From the NCBI GenBank assembly GCA_035527715.1, contig DATKZY010000042.1:1-52012 (forward strand): 52,012 nt of DNA, in the 5' to 3' direction. Below are positions 1 through 8,153 of the stretch, one piece after another. The DNA is from DSUN01 sp035527715 (GTDB lineage Bacteria > Planctomycetota > PUPC01 > DSUN01). Position numbers and translations under genes: made by a program. The stretch's first letter is position 1, and each line of letters begins with the position of its first letter. The notes beneath the pieces are model-generated. The model did no database searches. It was not told where the DNA came from and worked only from the letters and a program-made list of their open reading frames with translations.

Positions 1-117
1 TATCCGCCGGGTCGCAGGGTCAGCGATGTGCAGATGGCCAAGGTGCATCTCACCCCTCAAGCGTTTCACGGGGAGTGGAATTACATCATCCGACCCCGAC
101 GGCCGACCAAGATGTAA
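1..117 (+). CDS. ISAzo13-family transposase, C-terminal fragment (runs off window start)
   Basis: The frame is open from base 1 and ends with TAA at 115-117, giving 38 residues of the end of a transposase. The tail carries FHGEWNY followed by I-I-R-P-R, which I recognise as the conserved C-terminal signature of ISAzo13-type (Rhodopirellula-type, DDE) transposases; these are frequent in planctomycetes. The rest of the element lies to the left. Its right end must lie between about 118 and 165, because from there leftwards-reading TIR-domain code begins on the other strand. The element therefore appears to have inserted into, and cut, the TIR gene at 125-211. The family call rests on a short motif only. 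Confidence 0.6.
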   Translation, partial: YPPGRRVSDVQMAKVHLTPQAFHGEWNYIIRPRRPTKM

Positions 118-124
118 ATGTTAT

Positions 125-211
125 TTATTGACGCCGCCTTAGCCGGAACAGCGGCGGGTCGCGGTGCGCATAGCTGACGAAGATGCGGACGTCGGCCCTC
201 TTGCGCTTCAT
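125..211 (-). pseudogene. TIR-domain protein, truncated after about 22-28 codons by an insertion sequence
   Basis: Reading from ATG at 211, the peptide begins MKRKRADVRIFVSYAHRD, the first beta strand and AA-loop start of a TIR domain (consensus [IV]F[IV]SY[AS]xxD). It then runs into a stop at 125-127, next to the transposase end. A full TIR domain needs about 130 residues, so this is a remnant. Its ATG overlaps the TGA of the upstream LRR-Roc-COR gene (ATGA, 208-211), so the two were translationally coupled. TIR domains are NADases or adaptors in bacterial immunity and signalling; whether this one was catalytic cannot be told because the catalytic Glu region is missing. Confidence 0.6.
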
Positions 212-2304
212 GACGCCGCCTCCCCCGGGGCCAGCTCGGCCTCGCCGTAGGCCTCCTCGGGTGGCAGCACCTTGAACTTCTCGAGGGTTCCGCGCGGGAC
301 CCAATCGCCCTCGTGCCACCACTGCTCGACGACGCGCAGGCGCTCGTAATCGGCGAACAGTTCCTTGAGGGTCTCGCGGATCATCCCTAGCAGCTCGGCG
401 CGGTCGTGCTCCGGGCCGGCCGCCGTGGCGTAGAGATACGTCTCGCTCAGGTCTGCCCAGACGCGTGCCCAAGCGGCGGCGTAGCGGAGCCGTGCTCCGC
501 GCTGCCAGGCCTTCCGCCCCTCGATGAGCGGGAAGAGCCGCACCAGCAGCCGTCCGATCAGCGGGCCGGGCACCACGTCGAACTCATACCGCAGCCTCAC
601 GGCGTCCGCCCCCGCCGGCTCCGCGGTGTCGACCGGCTCGTCCGGGCACAGCAGGGTCGGCACCAGGTAGCGCTCGCCCGCTTCGTCCACCGGGAAGCTG
701 AGCTGGAACAGGTTCATCAGCCGCAGGAGGAAGGGCCACTTGTCGCGCGGGTAGTCGGCGGCGGCGACCACCTTTGCGGCGTCGGCCGCGGCGAGGACTT
801 CGCCCACCCTGGCTGCCGTCAGCACGCCGTCCGGCGCGAGCGGCTTCGCCGTGAGGATGTTGGCGCGCAGGAGCGAGTAGATGCCGTTGGCCAGCCAGTT
901 TGGCCGGAGAACCGTCGTGTCGCGGAGGCGTGGGTCGCGGGCGTAGTTGAGCGCCACGCCGAGGTCATCCATCACCGCGGCCAGTTCCGCCTGCTTCGCG
1001 GCGTCCGGCTCGTTCAGTTCCGTGCAGCGACGCGCGTAGGTCGCGTAGTCGAGGAAGGGCTCCTTCATCCCTTCCAGCCACGTCTTGATCTCCAGCCATT
1101 TCCTGGGGAAGAGTTTCCTGGGCTCCGGCATCGCGGCGGCGGCGGAGGTCAAGGCGTCGCGGAGCGCCTCGATGGTCGCGTTGGCGCCGGGCACCTTCTC
1201 CTCCGCCTCGCACTCGGTGGGGACCCAGGCGAGGATGGGGCCGTAGGCGCGCTCCAGCGCGGCCCGGGCAAACGAGCGGGGGATGCCTCGGCTCTGGTTC
1301 AGCGCCACCACGACCGGCGCGCTCCCCGCGTAGCTGCGGATGAGCTGAAGCCAGTAGGTCAGGTCGCGCTCGACGTCGCCCGAGCGCTGCTCGACCACCA
1401 GGAGGTACAGGCAGCGGCTGCGCAGGAAGAACTCGTGCATCGCGTGGAGCACGTGCTGGCCACCGAAGTCCCACACCCGCGCGAGCAGCTTCCCATCCGG
1501 GCAGTCGAGGTCGAGCGGCTGGATGTCTATGCCGTGGGTCTCGAGCTCACCGGGGTCCATCGGCAGGCCGTGAAGGCGTCGGATGAGACTTGTCTTCCCG
1601 ACCTTTGGCCGGCCCACGACGATGAGGCGCAGCTCGCGCAGCGCCTGGCCCGCCTTGCCCCGCGTGGCGAAATAGTAGTCCAGAATCTCCTTCGGCGGCT
1701 TGGGGGGCTTCTCAGCCCCCGACTGACTCCAGGTCGGCCCCAACACGGCATCCGGCAAAGCGAGCGCGGGGTTCCCATGCAGCGTCAGTTCGTGCAGCAC
1801 CCCGTTGGCGGCCAGTTCCCTCAACGACTCTGGAAGCGTCTCCAGCCGGTTGCGCTCCACGATGAGCCGCTCGAGTGCTCTCAGCGTCCCCAGCGCCTCG
1901 GGGAGCGCCGTGAGTTGGTTACTGCCGAGGTTGAGGGACTGCAACTGCGTGAGCTGGCCGATCGCCTCGGGGAGCGCCGTCAGGCGGTTGGCGGAGACGT
2001 CGAGCCGCTGCAACTGCGTGAGCTGGCCGATCGCCTCGGGGAGCGCCGTGAGTTGGTTGTTGAAGAGGTAGAGCGACTGCAACTGCGTGAGCTGGCCGAT
2101 CGCCTCGGGCAGCGCCGTGAGGCGGTTGTGGAAAAGGTAGAGTTCCCGCAACTGCGTGAGCTGGCCGATCGACTCCGGCAGCTCAGTGAGCCTGCTCTCC
2201 TGGGGCGCACCAATGTCTCCGCTTAGATCGAGTTGCGTCTGCCCCGACCTTCGGGCTTTCTCGATCTTCCGCTCCGCCTCTTGGTACGCCTTGTCCCGTG
2301 CCAT
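208..2304 (-). CDS. Leucine-rich-repeat Roc-COR GTPase (ROCO protein)
   Basis: This is a 698-residue protein from the ATG at 2304 (MARDKAYQEAERK); the open frame continues upstream but has no ROCO-like sequence. Residues about 25-165 are 23-residue LRRs of the form LTALPEAIGQLTQLQ. A Ras-like Roc domain follows, with P-loop GRPKVGKT at 231-238 and DFGGQ at 279-283. The NKxD position reads NQSR (336-339), which is not canonical and may affect guanine specificity. The COR domain is recognisable from RPNWLANGIYSLL. There is no kinase domain. ROCO proteins are GTP-switched dimers; in bacteria they often pair with effector domains. The next gene was a TIR protein starting inside this stop codon, so the pair probably formed a sensor-effector module, now broken. 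Cytoplasmic. Confidence 0.88.
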   Translation of the reverse strand: MARDKAYQEAERKIEKARRSGQTQLDLSGDIGAPQESRLTELPESIGQLTQLRELYLFHNRLTALPEAIGQLTQLQSLYLFNNQLTALPEAIGQLTQLQRLDVSANRLTALPEAIGQLTQLQSLNLGSNQLTALPEALGTLRALERLIVERNRLETLPESLRELAANGVLHELTLHGNPALALPDAVLGPTWSQSGAEKPPKPPKEILDYYFATRGKAGQALRELRLIVVGRPKVGKTSLIRRLHGLPMDPGELETHGIDIQPLDLDCPDGKLLARVWDFGGQHVLHAMHEFFLRSRCLYLLVVEQRSGDVERDLTYWLQLIRSYAGSAPVVVALNQSRGIPRSFARAALERAYGPILAWVPTECEAEEKVPGANATIEALRDALTSAAAAMPEPRKLFPRKWLEIKTWLEGMKEPFLDYATYARRCTELNEPDAAKQAELAAVMDDLGVALNYARDPRLRDTTVLRPNWLANGIYSLLRANILTAKPLAPDGVLTAARVGEVLAAADAAKVVAAADYPRDKWPFLLRLMNLFQLSFPVDEAGERYLVPTLLCPDEPVDTAEPAGADAVRLRYEFDVVPGPLIGRLLVRLFPLIEGRKAWQRGARLRYAAAWARVWADLSETYLYATAAGPEHDRAELLGMIRETLKELFADYERLRVVEQWWHEGDWVPRGTLEKFKVLPPEEAYGEAELAPGEAAS
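1895..2180 (-). repeat. 69-bp tandem DNA repeats encoding 23-residue LRRs
   Basis: The word gagctggccgatcg recurs at 1951, 2020 and 2089, and diverged at 2158, always 69 bases apart, with long identical stretches in between. Each unit encodes one leucine-rich repeat. Near-identity at the DNA level, including synonymous sites, points to recent unit duplication. Confidence 0.8.
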
Positions 2305-2437
2305 CGCGTTGTCCTGTTCCCGAGGCCCCGAGCCGTGGTGGGCGGGGAATGCGTCTGCCGTGATTGTACTCCGCGCCGCCGGGAAGTCAAAGGGGCCAAG
2401 CCAACCGGGAACGACCGGGGCGGCAGCGCCCGCGCGG

Positions 2438-2520
2438 GGGACACGGACGCCAACGGACCGACACGGACGGGACACGGCCAGCGCGCGTGTCCGTGTGCGT
2501 CCGTGTTTGTCTGTGTCGTC
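2438..2520. repeat. Inverted tract of ACACGGACG-type words upstream of the ROCO gene
   Basis: The left half (2438-2477) repeats GACACGGACG-like words and the right half (about 2483-2520) repeats their complement (GTGTCCGTGTGCGTCCGTG), so the stretch can fold into an imperfect long hairpin. It is one of several short-period inverted tracts in intergenic spaces of this window. Confidence 0.65.
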
Positions 2521-2560
2521 TCGCTTTAGGGGGCGCACTGGGGCGCGAGGTGGGGGTCAA

Positions 2561-2860
2561 GATTGCCAACCCCTGTTGCGCGCAGGTGGCCATCTTGGCC
2601 ATCTTGAATCAGAAGTCGTGCGCCGCCAAGGGCTTGTGCCAAGCCCCAAGATGCGCAGGCAATGGGAGGTGGCCACCTTGGCGACGGCTCCGGCCGCATG
2701 CAGCCGGGGGGGGGGAGATGATCAACCCCTGTTGCGCACGCGTGATCATCTTGAGCATCTTGCGCCAGAAGTGTTGTGCGGCCAAACGTCTATGCCAGGC
2801 TTCAAGATGATCAGGGGAGAGCAGGTGATCATCTTGCGCCGCGCCCCCTCCCCCCCGCTG
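2561..2860. repeat. Two-copy 156-bp intergenic element with switched GGCC/GATC words
   Basis: Copy A (2561-2716) and copy B (2717-about 2860) align at a constant offset of 156 bases, sharing AACCCCTGTTGCGC, CATCTTG, CAGAAGT and CAAGATG. Copy A has TGCC, GGCC, GGCC, GCGC and GGCC at 2564, 2588, 2597, 2653 and 2671; copy B has GATC, GATC, GAGC, GATC and GATC at the matching sites 2720, 2744, 2753, 2809 and 2827. In copy B the outer words form TGATCATCTTG facing CAAGATGATCA. I see no coding potential and do not recognise the element. Confidence 0.75.
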
Positions 2861-2915
2861 CGCGCAGGGGTGCGCGCGCAATGGTGAGCGACTCCGAAGG
2901 CAGGGGAGGGCGAGA

Positions 2916-2944
2916 TTGATTTGGCGGGGCACGGCGCTTATCAT
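2916..2944 (+). promoter_or_regulatory. Predicted sigma-70-type promoter for the glycosyltransferase operon
   Basis: TTGATT (2916-2921), a 17-base spacer and TATCAT (2939-2944) lie 34 bases before the chosen ATG at 2978. It fits the TTGNNN-17-TANNNT pattern seen at several other genes here. Confidence 0.55.
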
Positions 2945-2977
2945 GGAGGGTCGGGGAGGGGCAGTAAGGTGGCTGGC

Positions 2978-4846
2978 ATGGGCGATGGAACCGAAGGCGG
3001 AAGCGGGAAGGGGCGCTCGGGGCTCACCTGGGCGGTGGGCGGGGGGATTGTGGCCGCGTTCTGCGGGCTGGTGCTCTGGGGGCTGGAGTGGGGGGTGCCG
3101 AGCGCGACGCGGGCACGCCTCGAAGGGGCGGCGAAGCTGAAGGCACGCCTGCCCGAGATGGTCGGCAGCGGGCGGCTGTGGGAGACGCGGCCCACCCACG
3201 GCGTCGAGCCGAAACCGCCGGCCGGCGTGGGCGCGGTCGAGTGGGAACGGATCCGCCGGCGGCGCGACGTCTTCAACCCCCTGCGGTCCTACCACCCCGA
3301 CGAGTATCAGGTGTTCAAGAGCCTGGCCGACATGCGGCCGGGACTGCTGGACTTCGATCCCAGGAGCTACATCTACCCCGCGCTCCACACCTACCTGGTC
3401 GGCGCGGTCGAGGGGCTGTGCGGGCTGCTGGGGGCGGTGCGGCTCGAGCGCGACGTGGCGTTCTACTACGATCACCCGGGCGAGATGGGGCGGCTGTATC
3501 TCGTCGGGCGGGCGCTGTCGCTCCTGGCGGCTGTGGGCGCACTGCTCCTCGTGTGCAGGGCGGGGGCGAAGATGGGCGGGGCGACCGGCCTGCTGGCGAT
3601 GGGGCTGCTGGCCGCCATGCCCGCCCTGGGCATCCACGCGCACAACCTGACCCGCGACACGTGCATGGCCCTCGCCGCCGCGCTCCTCTTCCTCGCCTGC
3701 CGCAAGCTGAACGAGGCAGGGACGGCGAGGTGGTACGACGCGGCGGGCGCCGCGGCGGGCCTGTGCGTGGCATTCCAGTTCTTCGCGGTCGTGCTCTGGG
3801 TGCTGATCCCGCTCACGGCGCTGCTGCGGGTGCGGCGGGAGGAGGACACCTGGGGCGAGGCGGCGACGGGCGTGGGCGTGTCGTTCATCATGATGATTGC
3901 GGTCTTCGGCCTCACCAGCCCCTACCACCTCCTCCGCGCCGACCAGTTCATCCAGCACTTCCAGGCGGAGACGGGGCACGTGTCGGGCGGCCTGTTCGCG
4001 CGGCTCGTGTCGCTCGGGTGGGCGACGCATCTGCCGCGGATGCTGCCTGCACTGGTGACGTGGCCGCTGGCGGTCGTCGTGGCCGTGGGCGTGGTGTGGG
4101 CGCTCGTGCGGCGGCGCGACGACGACTGGCTCCTGCTGGCGTGGCTCGTCGTGTGGGCCGTGGTGGTGGGAGTGGACGGCCGGGCGTATTCGCGCTACTA
4201 CGTCGGCCTGCTCCCGTGCCTGGCGCTCCTGGGCGCGCGGGGGCTGATGGCGACGTGGGACGCCCTGAGGCGGCTGGTGAAGCCGATGCAGTTGCGGGCG
4301 GCCGTGGCTGCTGTAGTGCTTCTCGTCGGGGTCGGGCCGGCGGCCGTCGTGAGCTGGGGCTGGGCGCGGCTCTACGCCACCGAGAACGTGCGCACCCTGG
4401 CCGGCGAGTGGATCGCGGCGCACGTGCCCGGCGACGCCGTGGTGGCCGTGACCGAGTGGCCGTGGCAGTACGACATGCCGCCGCTGGACGTCGAGGGCCG
4501 CCTTCAGGGCGGCGGGGGGAGGCGGCTCGTCGTCCTGGCCGATGGCGGCCCGCCCTACGACGCCATTCGCCTCCTCAAGACCCCGCACGACTTCTTCGTG
4601 ACGAGCAGCCTCCAATTGGGTAGAATACCACCCGTGGAGGGGGCGGTTGACGAGCGGAGCCGTTTCTGGCGCGCCCTGCTGGCCAGCGGCGAGTATCGCG
4701 TGCGCCGCTTCATCGTCGCCGGGCCGCCGCTGACCGGCCCAATGGCCGCATTGCCCGAGGACATGCAGTACGTGAACCCCGAAATCTACGTCCTGGAGCG
4801 CAAGGAGCGCGAGGCCGTCGCGGCGGCCTGGGGAGGCAGCCCGTGA
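2978..4846 (+). CDS. GT-C type membrane glycosyltransferase (PMT/ArnT-like)
   Basis: This is a 622-residue integral membrane protein. An N-terminal membrane helix (about residues 15-35) is followed by a large first loop containing YHPDEY, the acidic motif expected in the first extracytoplasmic loop of lipid-phosphate-sugar-using GT-C enzymes. Then come about ten hydrophobic segments and a soluble C-terminal region. Such enzymes transfer a sugar from a polyprenyl-phosphate donor to lipid or protein on the outer face of the cytoplasmic membrane; the substrate cannot be told from sequence. The ATG at 2978 is preferred over an upstream in-frame start because AAGGTGG lies just before it. Its stop overlaps the next gene's GTG (GTGA, 4843-4846). 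Confidence 0.72.
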   Translation: MGDGTEGGSGKGRSGLTWAVGGGIVAAFCGLVLWGLEWGVPSATRARLEGAAKLKARLPEMVGSGRLWETRPTHGVEPKPPAGVGAVEWERIRRRRDVFNPLRSYHPDEYQVFKSLADMRPGLLDFDPRSYIYPALHTYLVGAVEGLCGLLGAVRLERDVAFYYDHPGEMGRLYLVGRALSLLAAVGALLLVCRAGAKMGGATGLLAMGLLAAMPALGIHAHNLTRDTCMALAAALLFLACRKLNEAGTARWYDAAGAAAGLCVAFQFFAVVLWVLIPLTALLRVRREEDTWGEAATGVGVSFIMMIAVFGLTSPYHLLRADQFIQHFQAETGHVSGGLFARLVSLGWATHLPRMLPALVTWPLAVVVAVGVVWALVRRRDDDWLLLAWLVVWAVVVGVDGRAYSRYYVGLLPCLALLGARGLMATWDALRRLVKPMQLRAAVAAVVLLVGVGPAAVVSWGWARLYATENVRTLAGEWIAAHVPGDAVVAVTEWPWQYDMPPLDVEGRLQGGGGRRLVVLADGGPPYDAIRLLKTPHDFFVTSSLQLGRIPPVEGAVDERSRFWRALLASGEYRVRRFIVAGPPLTGPMAALPEDMQYVNPEIYVLERKEREAVAAAWGGSP

Positions 4847-5640
4847 GCCGAGGCTGCATCACGTTCCTCACCGACTTTGGCACCGCGGACCCCTACGTGG
4901 CCGCGATGAAGGGCGCCGCGCTCAGCGTGAACCCGGAGGTATCGCTGGTGGACGTGTCGCACGAGGTGCTGCCCCACGACGTCGTAGGCGCGGCCTACCT
5001 GCTCGCGTGGTCGTTCCGCTACTTCCCGCCGCGCACGGTGCACGTGGCGGTGGTGGACCCTGGCGTGGGCAGCGAGCGCCGCATCCTGGCCGCCGAGGTC
5101 CAGGGCCAGGTCCTTATGGCGCCGGACAACGGCCTGCTCAGCGTGGCCCTCGCGCAGGTGTCGCCGACGCGGCTGGTCAACGTGACCAATGGGGCCTACT
5201 TCCGGCACCCCGTGAGCATGACGTTCCACGGCCGCGACGTCCTCGCGCCCGTCGCCGCCCACCTGACGCTCGGCGTGGACGTGGGCAAGCTGGGCCGGCC
5301 CGTGGCCGACCCCGTGCAACTGACGGACGCCGCCCCCCGCCGCGTGGCGGACAACGTGCTCGAAGGCAGCATCGTCCACGTGGACCATTTCGGCAACCTC
5401 ATCACCAACATCTCCCGCAAGGACCTCGCGGCGCTGGACCCGTCGGGCGACGCCGTCCTGGAAGTGGGGCTCGCCGATGCCGTCATCGAGGGCATCCACG
5501 GCGCCTACACCGAAGTGGGCGTGGGCAAGCTCCTTGCCGTCATCGGCAGCTCGGGCCTCCTTGAGGTCTCGGCCAACCGCCGCTCCGCCGCCGACGTCCT
5601 CGGCGTGGGCCGCGGCACCGCCGTGCGAGTAGCGCGGTAG
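4843..5640 (+). CDS. SAM hydroxide adenosyltransferase (SAM hydrolase, former DUF62)
   Basis: This 265-residue protein matches the SAM_HAT family, which hydrolyses S-adenosylmethionine to adenosine and methionine and is related to fluorinases and chlorinases. Family landmarks are visible: TLTDFGT-type start (FLTDFGTADPYV), VSHEV, VDPGVG near residue 70, APDNG near residue 90, TFHGRD near residue 125, and VDHFGNLITNI near residue 180. Start is GTG, overlapping the glycosyltransferase stop and preceded by GGGGAGG, so the two genes are co-translated. Cytoplasmic. Confidence 0.88.
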   Translation: MSRGCITFLTDFGTADPYVAAMKGAALSVNPEVSLVDVSHEVLPHDVVGAAYLLAWSFRYFPPRTVHVAVVDPGVGSERRILAAEVQGQVLMAPDNGLLSVALAQVSPTRLVNVTNGAYFRHPVSMTFHGRDVLAPVAAHLTLGVDVGKLGRPVADPVQLTDAAPRRVADNVLEGSIVHVDHFGNLITNISRKDLAALDPSGDAVLEVGLADAVIEGIHGAYTEVGVGKLLAVIGSSGLLEVSANRRSAADVLGVGRGTAVRVAR

Positions 5641-5655
5641 GGAGGCGCGGGACCG

Positions 5656-5679
5656 TCGCGCTTTCGCGCGAAAGCGCGA
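5656..5679. other. Perfect 24-bp palindrome between the SAM hydrolase gene and mnmG
   Basis: The stretch 5656-5679 equals its own reverse complement (centre TTTCGCGCGAAA). It sits 15 bases after a stop codon and 33 before mnmG. It could be a hairpin terminator without a U tract, or a dyad operator. Confidence 0.5.
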
Positions 5680-5712
5680 CAATCGAGCCAGGAGCAGGAG
5701 ACACGCCGGCAG

Positions 5713-7548
5713 ATGGAAGCGCGCGGCAGGAGCCCAGAGGTCTTCGACGTCGTCGTGGTCGGCGCGGGTCACGCGGGGTGCGAGGCGGCACACGCCGCCG
5801 CACGCCTCGGCGCGAAGACGCTGCTGCTGACGATCAACCTCGACACCATCGCCAAGATGTCGTGCAACCCCGCCATCGGCGGCCTGGCGAAGGGCCAACT
5901 GGTCCGCGAGATTGACGCCCTCGGCGGCGTGATGGGCCTCGTGACCGACGCGACGGGCATCCAGTTCCGCATGCTCAACCGCGGCCGCGGCCCCGCCGTC
6001 CACTCGCCCCGCGCCCAGGCCGACCGCTGGCTCTACTCGCGCACCATGAAGCTCCTGCTCGAGGAGCAGCCGAACCTGTGGCTCCGGCAGGCGAGCGCCT
6101 GCGGCCTCCTGGTCGAGGGGGGCTGCTGCGTCGGCGTCCGCGACACCATCGGCGTCGAGCACCGCAGCCGCACGGTCGTGCTCACGACGGGCACGTTTCT
6201 CAACGGCATGGTCCACCTGGGCGAGCAGCAGACGCCCGCCGGCCGCGCGGGCGAGCCGCCGGCCCTGGGCATCTCGGACGACCTGCGCCAGCTCGGCTTC
6301 GAGGTCGGCCGCCTCACGACCAACACCCCGCCCCGCCTCCACGGCGCCACGATTGACTACAGCGTGCTCGAGGCGCAATACGGGGACGACCCGCCGCGCC
6401 CCTTCTCGTTCTCAACCGTCGCGATTCGGCGTCCCAATATCCCCTGCCATCTTGCCCACACGAACGAGCGGACCCACGAGATCGTGCGCGCCAGCGCCCA
6501 CCGCTCCGCCGAGATGTCGGGCCGAGCCGTGGGCGCCGTGCCGCGCTACTGCCCGTCCATCGAGGCGAAAGTCGTTCGTTTCCCCGAGAAGGCGTCGCAC
6601 CAGCTCTTCCTCGAGCCCGAGGGGGAGCACACGCACGAGGTCTACGCCAACGGCTTGTTCAACACCCTGCCGCCCGAGGTCCAGGTGGCGATGGTGCAGA
6701 GCATCCGCGGCCTGGAGCAGGCGGACATCGTCCGCTACGGCTACGGCATCGCCTACGACTTCGTGCCGCCCTACCAGACCAAGCCATCGCTCGAAACGAA
6801 GCGGCTGCCCGGCCTCTTCCTCGGCGGGCAGATCAACGGCACGTCGGGCTACGAGGAGGCGGCGGCCCAGGGCCTCATGGCCGGCATCAACGCCGCGCTC
6901 GCGGCCCGCGGCGACGAGCCACTCGTCCTCGGCCGCTCCGAGGCATACATCGGCGTGCTGATTGACGACCTGGTGACCCTGTCGCCCCGTGAGCCGTACC
7001 GCATGTTCACCTCGCGCGCCGAGTATCGCCTGCTCCTGCGGCAGGACAACGCGGACCGCCGCCTCATGCCCCACGCCCGCCGCCTCGGGCTGTGCGACGA
7101 CGCGCTGTGGGACGCCCTTCAGGCCAAGGAGCGTGCGATCCGCGAGACCCTCGACTACCTGGCCCGCCGCCACTACGACGGCCTGCCGCTCCACCGCTGG
7201 CTGCGCCGCCCTGGCACCACCTTCGCGAGCCTGGAGGAAATGGACCCGCCGCTCGCCGAGCGCCGCCTCTCCGAAGCGGTCAGGGAACAGGTCGAGATCG
7301 AGGTGAAATACGAGGGCTACATCGCCCGCCAGCAGCTTGAGGTCGAGCGGCTGCGCCGCATGGAGGGCCGCGCGATTCCCGATGCGTTCGACTATGCTTC
7401 GCTGCCCGAGCTGAGTGCCGAGGCCCGCGACAAGCTCGCCCAGCTTCGTCCCGCCACCCTGGGCCAGGCCTCGCGCATCGCCGGGGTCTCTCCGGCCGAC
7501 GTCGCGCTCCTCATGGTCCACGTCGAACGGGCGGCAGGGAGGAGGTGA
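5713..7548 (+). CDS. mnmG: tRNA uridine-5-carboxymethylaminomethyl modification enzyme, FAD subunit
   Basis: This 611-residue protein is MnmG (GidA). With MnmE it installs the cmnm5 group on U34 of tRNAs reading split codon boxes. The FAD-binding GAGHAGCEAA is at about residues 15-24, followed by CNPAIGGLAKG near residue 51 and the GQINGTSGYEEAAAQGL signature near residue 375; the C-terminal helical domain for MnmE/tRNA contact is present. Length is normal for the family. No mnmE or rsmG is next to it. ATG at 5713 is chosen because it immediately precedes the FAD fold; a GGAG lies upstream at suboptimal spacing. Confidence 0.96.
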   Translation: MEARGRSPEVFDVVVVGAGHAGCEAAHAAARLGAKTLLLTINLDTIAKMSCNPAIGGLAKGQLVREIDALGGVMGLVTDATGIQFRMLNRGRGPAVHSPRAQADRWLYSRTMKLLLEEQPNLWLRQASACGLLVEGGCCVGVRDTIGVEHRSRTVVLTTGTFLNGMVHLGEQQTPAGRAGEPPALGISDDLRQLGFEVGRLTTNTPPRLHGATIDYSVLEAQYGDDPPRPFSFSTVAIRRPNIPCHLAHTNERTHEIVRASAHRSAEMSGRAVGAVPRYCPSIEAKVVRFPEKASHQLFLEPEGEHTHEVYANGLFNTLPPEVQVAMVQSIRGLEQADIVRYGYGIAYDFVPPYQTKPSLETKRLPGLFLGGQINGTSGYEEAAAQGLMAGINAALAARGDEPLVLGRSEAYIGVLIDDLVTLSPREPYRMFTSRAEYRLLLRQDNADRRLMPHARRLGLCDDALWDALQAKERAIRETLDYLARRHYDGLPLHRWLRRPGTTFASLEEMDPPLAERRLSEAVREQVEIEVKYEGYIARQQLEVERLRRMEGRAIPDAFDYASLPELSAEARDKLAQLRPATLGQASRIAGVSPADVALLMVHVERAAGRR

Positions 7549-7610
7549 GCGATCCAGGCTGTGGCACAGGATTCGCGTACAGCCCGGCCGCTCCCTGACA
7601 TCCCACCGCG

Positions 7611-7877
7611 CTAACGGCGCCGATAGGCCGCCCCGCGCGGCCGGATGCGGTAGACCGACACGACCTTCGCGGAATCGTCCACCGTAAAGAGAATCCGATA
7701 TTCGCCGACCCGCACCCGCCACCCCTCGGCCTCGCGCCCACGGAGCTTGACCGTCCCTGGCGGACGGGGGTTCTGCGCCAAGCCCGCGAGCCTCGCATCC
7801 ACGGCTCGCAGCGCCTCGCGCGGCAAGCGCCTGAGCTCGCGCTCTGCGCGATGCTCCAGCCGCACGAGGCAGCTCAC
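7611..7877 (-). CDS. RelE/ParE-family toxin
   Basis: This 88-residue basic protein has the RelE fold pattern: HRAERELRRLP near the start, LxGxxxGWRVRVGEYRILFTVDD in the middle and VYRIRPRG at the end. It starts with GTG overlapping the antitoxin stop (GTGA, 7874-7877), the usual antitoxin-toxin order. RelE toxins cleave mRNA in the ribosomal A site; ParE relatives poison gyrase. The Arg-rich C-terminus and RILF-V pattern favour RelE, but no catalytic assignment is certain. Confidence 0.85.
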   Translation of the reverse strand: MSCLVRLEHRAERELRRLPREALRAVDARLAGLAQNPRPPGTVKLRGREAEGWRVRVGEYRILFTVDDSAKVVSVYRIRPRGAAYRRR

Positions 7878-8080
7878 AGAAGCCCCTCCTTCTTCAGCTC
7901 CGCCCGGACCTCCGCATAGGGCCGGAAGCCCTCCGCTGTCCGGACCGCCTCATCCAGCGCCAGTGCATCTTCCAGCTCTTCCACGTGGCGCAGCAGCCGC
8001 CGGTACGATCGAAGATCCAACACCACCGCCGTCGGCCTCCCGTTGGGGGCCACGACGTACTTCTCTTTGAGATCCAGCAT
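7874..8080 (-). CDS. Phd/YefM-type antitoxin of the RelE pair
   Basis: This 68-residue protein starts MLDLKEKYVVAPNGRPTAVVLDLRSYRRLL, matching the DNA-binding N-terminal fold of Phd/YefM antitoxins, with an acidic-helical C-terminal toxin-binding tail. The start at 8080 is preferred over the ATG at 8095 because GAGGAG sits at good distance upstream of 8080. It would neutralise the toxin encoded next and auto-repress the operon. Confidence 0.82.
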   Translation of the reverse strand: MLDLKEKYVVAPNGRPTAVVLDLRSYRRLLRHVEELEDALALDEAVRTAEGFRPYAEVRAELKKEGLL

Positions 8081-8124
8081 CGCGGGGCTCCTCATCCCTG
8101 CTCCGAACCACGGCTCCTGGCCCC

Positions 8125-8153
8125 AGGATACCCCAAAGCGGATGCCGGTTCAA
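8125..8153 (-). promoter_or_regulatory. Predicted promoter of the toxin-antitoxin operon
   Basis: On the minus strand TTGAAC (8153-8148), a 17-base spacer and TATCCT (8130-8125) lie 45 bases before the antitoxin ATG. Confidence 0.5.
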
